Below the pieces are notes generated by a model. That model was not told where the DNA came from. It ran no database searches and saw nothing but the letters and a program-made list of their open reading frames with translations. A stretch of DNA of 9,981 nt, from NCBI GenBank assembly GCA_018402615.1, contig JAGYIH010000031.1, positions 1 through 9,981 on the forward strand, in the 5' to 3' direction. Shown here piece after piece: positions 6,188 to 9,981 of this stretch. Made by a program: the position numbers and the translations under genes. The DNA comes from Aquiluna sp. GTDB lineage: Bacteria > Actinomycetota > Actinomycetes > Actinomycetales > Microbacteriaceae. Numbering within the stretch: position 1 is the first letter of the stretch; each line of letters starts with the position of its first letter.

Positions 6188-7646
6188 AGCCCGGCAGCCA
6201 GGTAGCTATCTCTGGGAAGAGCAACAGCAGACCCAGCATGGCAAACATGATTAGCACGAATGGGAACGAACCCGCGAAGATGTCTTCCACGCTCGCCCGC
6301 TTACCCAAAGTCGCGTTCATGGCGAATGGCACCATGCCAAATGGCGGAGTCAAAAGACCAATCTCAACCGCGATGATAAATACGATTCCAAACCAAATCG
6401 GATCAATTCCCAGGGCCATAATTGAAGGGAACATCAAAGGGATTGCCAGAAGGATGATTGAGCTGGAGTCCAGGATTGTTCCCATAACAACAAGAATCAA
6501 AATGAATAACAGCATCAGCAAGATAATGCTGATTTCGAGGCCCTGAATAAAGTTGCTGACCTGGTTAATGAAACCGCTGGTGGCGAGCATTCGAGAGAAG
6601 AATCCGGCGGCGATAAGCAGCAGCAGAATTCCACCAACACTAAGAGCGGTCTGCTGGAAAGACTTAAGGAACTTCTTCCAGTCCATTCCCATCAGCGGTG
6701 CAATTACGAGCGCTCCAACAGCGCCAACAGCACTTGCCTCGGTTGGGGAGAACAAACCTCCCCAAATACCACCGATCACCAAAGCCACCAGCGAAACGAT
6801 CGGAAGTGCGCCGAGCATGGCTCGGCCAAAAGTCATCTGGTTAATGGGGATAGCGATTGTCTGAGTCATCAGACCGGGAGTGCGGAGCTTAATAGTTTGG
6901 TCCACGTCCGCAACGTCATCAAAATCATCCTCAAGCTCATTAGCTGAGCCAGCCTTTTCCGCTCTGGCTTTGGCTTTGGCCTGCGCTCGAAGCACGAGGC
7001 GATTCGGCTTTTTGCTCTCAATTCCGAACATGTCGGGCCGAATGAAGCTTGCAACGAACAGATAAATGGCAAACATTAACGCGAGCACGATTCCCGGGAC
7101 AACGCCGGCGATGAACATTTTGCCGATGGAGACCTGGGTCAAAATTCCATAGAGAATCATTAAAAGGCTTGGGGGAATCAACATGCCCAAAATTGAGCTA
7201 CCTGCCACTACTCCCAGCGAGAGGCGTTTTGAGTATCCGTAGCGACGCATCTGCGGGTGGGCAACATTACTGAAAACTGCGGCCGATGCCACGCTCACAC
7301 CAGTCACAGCAGCAAAGATCGCGTTTGCTCCAACTGTCGCCATTCCCAATCCGGCCCGAACACCTTTGAGCAAATAATTAATTGCAGTGAACAGTGCCTC
7401 GGCCGCTCGGGAGTTCGTCATGAAGGCACCCATCAGGATGAACAGCGGAATCACCGCAAAGACGTAGTCCCTCACACCAGAATAGGCACTGGCATTGAAA
7501 AGGTTGAAGGCGATTTCTAGGTTGTCTCGGATAAGAAACATTCCGACAAACGAGGTCAGAATCAGAGAGTAGCTGATGGGGATACCGGCCATCACCATTA
7601 TGAAAAGGCCTACGACAGCTAGTTGAGCAATGTCTACGCTGCTCAT
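6177..7646 (-). CDS. dctM: TRAP transporter large membrane subunit, DctM family
   Basis: This is the cation-coupled transport subunit of a tripartite ATP-independent periplasmic (TRAP) transporter in the cytoplasmic membrane. Typical DctM blocks are present: FAVIPLFILMGAFM (63-76), FAAVTGVSVASAAVFSNVAHPQM (111-133), LGMLIPPSLLMILYG (153-167), IGKMFIAGVVPG (174-185), LFSPTEASAVGAVGAL (298-313) and IGLLTPPFGMVPF (429-441). It has 489 residues against about 425 for a usual DctM. The extra length is a hydrophilic insert at about 208-268, with a Lys/Arg/Ala-rich stretch followed by an acidic run (ELEDDFDDVADVD), placed between two membrane segments after FIRPDMFG. ATG 7646 overlaps the dctQ stop as ATGA and follows a GGAGAG ribosome site. 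It follows dctP and dctQ in the operon, the standard gene set. Confidence 0.95.
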   Translation of the reverse strand: MSSVDIAQLAVVGLFIMVMAGIPISYSLILTSFVGMFLIRDNLEIAFNLFNASAYSGVRDYVFAVIPLFILMGAFMTNSRAAEALFTAINYLLKGVRAGLGMATVGANAIFAAVTGVSVASAAVFSNVAHPQMRRYGYSKRLSLGVVAGSSILGMLIPPSLLMILYGILTQVSIGKMFIAGVVPGIVLALMFAIYLFVASFIRPDMFGIESKKPNRLVLRAQAKAKARAEKAGSANELEDDFDDVADVDQTIKLRTPGLMTQTIAIPINQMTFGRAMLGALPIVSLVALVIGGIWGGLFSPTEASAVGAVGALVIAPLMGMDWKKFLKSFQQTALSVGGILLLLIAAGFFSRMLATSGFINQVSNFIQGLEISIILLMLLFILILVVMGTILDSSSIILLAIPLMFPSIMALGIDPIWFGIVFIIAVEIGLLTPPFGMVPFAMNATLGKRASVEDIFAGSFPFVLIMFAMLGLLLLFPEIATWLPGLLR

Positions 7647-8134
7647 TTTTTCTCTCCGATGATTGTCTTTACGATACTCAGAAGACCTTCGACGACCATG
7701 AGCATCGATGCCAAGAAGATTGTTAGCCGCGCGGGCCAGGTCGGAATACGAAGTGCACCCTCGCCCTCGTAGGAAGCAGCGGTGTAGTCAGTGACAAAAT
7801 TTCCCCAAGATGAGTAGGCAAGCAAAGCGAAAATAAATACGCCGACGGCAAAGGCCAACACCTCAAATCCTCTGCGCCAGAGCTCGGGGAGTCTGCTAAC
7901 CAGAACGGTTGCACGAATGTGGCTTCCCTTTCTCATGACAAAGGGAATAGTTAGAAAAGCTGAAATTACAACGGTCTGTGCGGCCAGTTCAACTATGCCG
8001 GTAACCGGGGATCCGAAGTTGCGCCCCACAACATCGGCTACCACGAGCAAAGCCAAAAGGCCAATCAGCGTGGCTCCAACAACTGCAAACAAAATTGTGA
8101 CAGCTGCCACCGTTTTGTCTAGTGCTCTGAACAT
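7643..8134 (-). CDS. dctQ: TRAP transporter small membrane subunit, DctQ family
   Basis: The 163-residue protein is predicted to have four membrane segments (about 8-35, 50-68, 88-108 and 135-158), as expected of DctQ, which forms the membrane complex with DctM. The family features DVVGRN (34-39), ELAAQ (49-53), and the R68-to-I73 segment RKGSHI followed by LVSRLPE are clear. ATG 8134 follows AAAGAAG at normal distance. Its stop overlaps the dctM start by 4 nt. It is separated from dctP by an 85-nt gap holding a strong stem-loop, so its expression may be lower than that of the binding protein. Confidence 0.92.
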   Translation of the reverse strand: MFRALDKTVAAVTILFAVVGATLIGLLALLVVADVVGRNFGSPVTGIVELAAQTVVISAFLTIPFVMRKGSHIRATVLVSRLPELWRRGFEVLAFAVGVFIFALLAYSSWGNFVTDYTAASYEGEGALRIPTWPARLTIFLASMLMVVEGLLSIVKTIIGEKK

Positions 8135-8170
8135 CTGTCTTCTTTCGCAGGGCGTTTTTGGTTTCGAGCA

Positions 8171-8208
8171 TTAGCTCTGCTGGGGGAACTTGCCCCCAGC
8201 AGAGCTAA
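8171..8208. terminator. Perfect 16-bp stem-loop between dctP and dctQ
   Basis: TTAGCTCTGCTGGGGG (8171-8186) pairs without mismatch with 8193-8208 around a 6-nt loop. In the direction of the dctP operon (minus strand) no U-run follows, so a full stop to transcription is not expected. It more likely gives partial termination or protects the 3' end of the dctP message. On the plus strand the stem is followed by TTGTTTTGCTT, so it would look more like an intrinsic terminator against antisense transcription. Confidence 0.7.
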
Positions 8209-8219
8209 TTGTTTTGCTT

Positions 8220-9374
8220 CTAGTCTTCGATGACCCAGTCACGTGGGAACACGTAACCAAGATCCTCTTGGGCTCGAATGTATACCCTGTATGCCTCGCT
8301 ACCTGGAAGTCCGGCCGCATTGGCCTCCTGGGCTCCTGCATTTGGCAGCTCACTTAGGCGGTTAGCCCAGTCAGTGCGCTGTGCATCAGACAAAGAGGTG
8401 ATGGTGGTTCCGTTGGCACGCATGGTGTCATAGGCAGCTCCACTTTCTTCCTTGACCCAACCAGCAATCTGCTCCTCGAACTCGACACCCAGCTGCACAA
8501 TGATTTCTTGCACGTCGGCAGGCAATCCGTTAAACCTGTCTAGGTTCACGGTGATTGCACCCTGTGGGCTAGCTCCGAAGCCGATCTCGGTGTAGAAAGG
8601 TGCTGGCTCGTAAAGCTTGAAGCCAGCGGTGGCCTCTGGGAACATAACCGCTCCGTCAATAACGCCAGTCTCTAGACCGGTGTACCACTCACCAAGGCTT
8701 CCCTGAACTGGGTTCACACCAGCAGCAGTAATCCATGGCAGGTTTGGACCAGCAGCAGTCAGGGTGCGACCAGCTAGGTCTTCGAACTTGTTCCACTGGA
8801 AGGTGGTGACTAGGTGGTAGGAACCAGTGGTCCATAGTCCAAGCACCTTCTGGTTGAAGTCGTTCTCAAGCACTTCGCTCATGTAAGGAACTTCGTCGTA
8901 GACCGCGCGCATCGCCTTGATCGCGATTTCTGGGTCTGTAGATGAGAACGGAATCTTCATCTCAAGGTTGTGAAGAGAAAGATTGGAAGGCTCGAACGGG
9001 TAGATAATCGCACCGATGTCTACAAGACCTGTTTGAGTCGCACCCAAGATCTCACCAAGAGTGGCGATTGAACCGCCGTAACCCTCAATGACCTCAAGCT
9101 CGTGGTTGGTTTCTGCAGCTATGCGAGCCTTGAGCTCTGGCACGAACCAGCTCTCCATGCGGTTTGCATAGGTGATAGCACCGCCGGCAGGGTGTCCTGC
9201 GCCAACGGTGAGGGTGATTCTCTCACCCGGGATTTCTGCCTCGGATGAGCTGCCACCCGCGGCAGTGGTTTGGGTTGTGGCGGGAGCTGTCGCTGTGCTG
9301 GCGCAACCAGTCAGCACCATCGCTGCTGCGGCCAGACCAACTAACGCCTTCAATGGGCTACTTGATAGTTTCAT
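8220..9374 (-). CDS. dctP: TRAP transporter solute-binding lipoprotein, DctP family
   Basis: This protein captures the solute outside the membrane and passes it to DctQM. Starting at ATG 9374 it has 384 residues, with a lipoprotein signal peptide: positive start MKLSSSPLK, hydrophobic LVGLAAAAMV and lipobox LTGC with acylated Cys24. A Ser/Thr/Ala linker follows to about 48. The mature part has the DctP-type core GQ/GAGHPAGG-like first strand (57-65), KFEDLAGRTLTAAGP (196-210) and YTGLETGVIDGAVMFPEA (231-248). In most TRAP binding proteins the GLKIR motif carries the arginine that holds the substrate carboxylate. Here the aligned position is T206, so ligand recognition may differ. A longer frame reaches 9572 but would run through the promoter, lack the signal peptide at its N-terminus and include no family sequence, so I rejected it. 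AGAGAG lies about 9 nt before the ATG. It is the first gene of the operon. Confidence 0.93.
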   Translation of the reverse strand: MKLSSSPLKALVGLAAAAMVLTGCASTATAPATTQTTAAGGSSSEAEIPGERITLTVGAGHPAGGAITYANRMESWFVPELKARIAAETNHELEVIEGYGGSIATLGEILGATQTGLVDIGAIIYPFEPSNLSLHNLEMKIPFSSTDPEIAIKAMRAVYDEVPYMSEVLENDFNQKVLGLWTTGSYHLVTTFQWNKFEDLAGRTLTAAGPNLPWITAAGVNPVQGSLGEWYTGLETGVIDGAVMFPEATAGFKLYEPAPFYTEIGFGASPQGAITVNLDRFNGLPADVQEIIVQLGVEFEEQIAGWVKEESGAAYDTMRANGTTITSLSDAQRTDWANRLSELPNAGAQEANAAGLPGSEAYRVYIRAQEDLGYVFPRDWVIED

Positions 9375-9477
9375 AAAACACTCTCTGACTTCTAATTTGT
9401 GGTTTCGGCCCAGCGTTCCAGGCCTCATCTGACCTTTGGGAAGCGATAAGCCCTCATTGGCCAGATAGTAAAGGAGA

Positions 9478-9505
9478 TGCTTACAGATAATGCATTTTCT
9501 GTCAA
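9478..9505 (-). promoter_or_regulatory. Promoter of the TRAP operon with GntR operator embedded
   Basis: Reading the minus strand, a consensus -35 TTGACA (9505-9500) is followed 16 bp later by TAAGCA (9483-9478) as -10. Transcription would start near 9471, giving a leader of about 97 nt before dctP. A 20-bp palindrome centred on ATGCAT (9483-9502, nine of ten base pairs matching) fills the spacer and overlaps both boxes. It contains the 11-bp core shared with the other two sites. This geometry is that of a repressor operator, so the operon is probably derepressed when the regulator binds its ligand. Confidence 0.75.
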
Positions 9506-9565
9506 ACAATGCCCGAAGCGTGTCGAGAGGGATGAAAAATGCTTTTTCAACAACACTGCAAACCG

Positions 9566-9593
9566 CTGACAAGCATAGAATTTGGCCTAACTT
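9566..9593 (+). promoter_or_regulatory. Promoter-like sequence for the ABM monooxygenase gene
   Basis: CTGACA (9566-9571) and TAACTT (9588-9593) are separated by 16 bp and resemble -35 and -10 boxes. The start of transcription would be near 9600, about 31 nt before the TTG codon. No copy of the AAAATGCATTA core lies here, and the nearest one is about 70 bp upstream. Confidence 0.5.
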
Positions 9594-9630
9594 ACGGAGT
9601 GCAGTGAAGCCCTTCGGGATGGGATAGCCG

Positions 9631-9936
9631 TTGACTACCGCCTTGCACCTCTACGTTGAACTCACAGCCTCCCCTGGAAATGTCGAAAACCTTAGAACGG
9701 CTCTGCAGAGCCTCTCTCAGGCAAGTTTGGACTCTGGGATCTGCTCCAGATTCGATGTTTCTCAGTCACAATTGAACGCCAACACCTTCAATCTTTTCGA
9801 GTCATTTCCCTCAAAAGAGGTCTACCCGGAACACGTCGCAACTACACATGCTCAACACTTTTTAAACTTTGTGGTGCCCAACTACGTGGAGTCAAGATCG
9901 GTCATTTTCCTCGAAGAGACTCCATTCACAAATTGA
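9631..9936 (+). CDS. Antibiotic biosynthesis monooxygenase (ABM) domain protein, YgiN-like
   Basis: The small 101-residue cytoplasmic protein has the ABM dimeric alpha/beta-barrel pattern: a first strand LHLYVELTASPG (5-16), a helix (17-34), a strand SRFDVSQS, NTFNLFESF (51-59), and the helix YPEHVATTHAQHFLNF (65-80) with H68, H73 and H76, ending in a last strand SVIFLEE. Members include quinol monooxygenases and small enzymes with no known substrate. A stop codon lies two codons before TTG 9631, so this is the earliest possible start, and GGGA lies 6 nt upstream. It is divergent from the TRAP operon and has its own promoter. Whether it belongs to the same pathway is unclear. The remaining bases to the window end show no gene start. 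Confidence 0.87.
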   Translation: MTTALHLYVELTASPGNVENLRTALQSLSQASLDSGICSRFDVSQSQLNANTFNLFESFPSKEVYPEHVATTHAQHFLNFVVPNYVESRSVIFLEETPFTN

Positions 9937-9981
9937 TAACGATTCCAAATTTCTATCCTCTAGGGAAGATTTCCTACCGAG

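Noticed and set aside
9425..9460. Possible 10-codon upstream ORF in the dctP leader (begins ATGAGGGCT on the minus strand)
   Set aside because: It has no ribosome site and its peptide shows no attenuator-like repeat of one amino acid; such short frames arise by chance.
9375..9572. In-frame extension of the binding-protein gene up to 9572
   Set aside because: It would place the promoter and operator inside the coding region, put the lipoprotein signal peptide in the middle of the protein, and it has no family-like sequence.
9949..9981. Weak hairpin-like sequence after the monooxygenase gene (TAGGGAA / TTCCTA)
   Set aside because: The stem is short and imperfect, no T-run follows within the window, and the sequence ends there, so a terminator cannot be supported.
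1..9981. CRISPR arrays, tRNA or rRNA genes, insertion sequences, toxin-antitoxin or phage genes
   Set aside because: No spaced repeats, cloverleaf-like sequences, transposase motifs or terminal inverted repeats were seen; coding sequence fills nearly the whole window.

Overview
The window looks like an accessory catabolic island from a free-living, Gram-positive-type bacterium, most likely an actinobacterium of moderate GC (roughly 50%, judged by eye). The evidence is a solute-binding protein made as a lipoprotein (lipobox LTGC), several GTG/TTG starts, genes that seem to lack a Shine-Dalgarno sequence, and a tandem two-domain DUF606/YdcZ-type transporter. Placement near small-genome aquatic Microbacteriaceae is only a guess.

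Layout from left to right. A FCD-type GntR regulator (+, 64-732) meets a family III CoA-transferase (CaiB/BaiF, -, 729-1862) tail to tail. A metallo-beta-lactamase-fold enzyme (COG1237-like, -, 1870-2862) lies directly upstream of the CoA-transferase in the same operon. A CitE-like CoA-ester lyase (+, 2970-3800) is divergent from that pair. It runs tail to tail into the last gene of a six-gene minus-strand operon read from about 9471 down to 3797: dctP-like lipoprotein, dctQ, dctM, a 3-hydroxyisobutyrate-dehydrogenase-family enzyme, a GlcG/HbpS-family protein and a DUF606-type membrane transporter. A small ABM-domain monooxygenase (+, 9631-9936) is divergent from that operon and has its own promoter-like sequence.

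How they may work together (inference). The TRAP transporter imports an organic acid or related solute. The CoA-transferase activates an acid to its CoA ester. The CitE-like lyase cleaves a 3-hydroxyacyl-CoA (malyl-, citramalyl- or related) into acetyl- or propionyl-CoA plus a 2-oxoacid. The dehydrogenase handles a 3-hydroxyacid or semialdehyde product, and the GlcG/HbpS protein fits a glycolate/glyoxylate-like theme. The substrate cannot be named from sequence alone.

The most striking signal is regulatory. An identical 11-bp core, AAAATGCATTA, occurs three times in the window, and every copy lies in a gene-start intergenic region: upstream of the GntR gene, between the divergent hydrolase and lyase genes, and inside the promoter of the TRAP operon, where it lies in a near-perfect 20-bp palindrome between a consensus -35 and the -10. 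This defines a self-contained candidate regulon covering every gene here except the monooxygenase. Other notable points are a perfect 16-bp stem-loop between dctP and dctQ, two convergent gene pairs whose stop codons share one CTAG, a charged 60-residue insert in DctM, and a solute-binding protein without the usual TRAP carboxylate-binding arginine.
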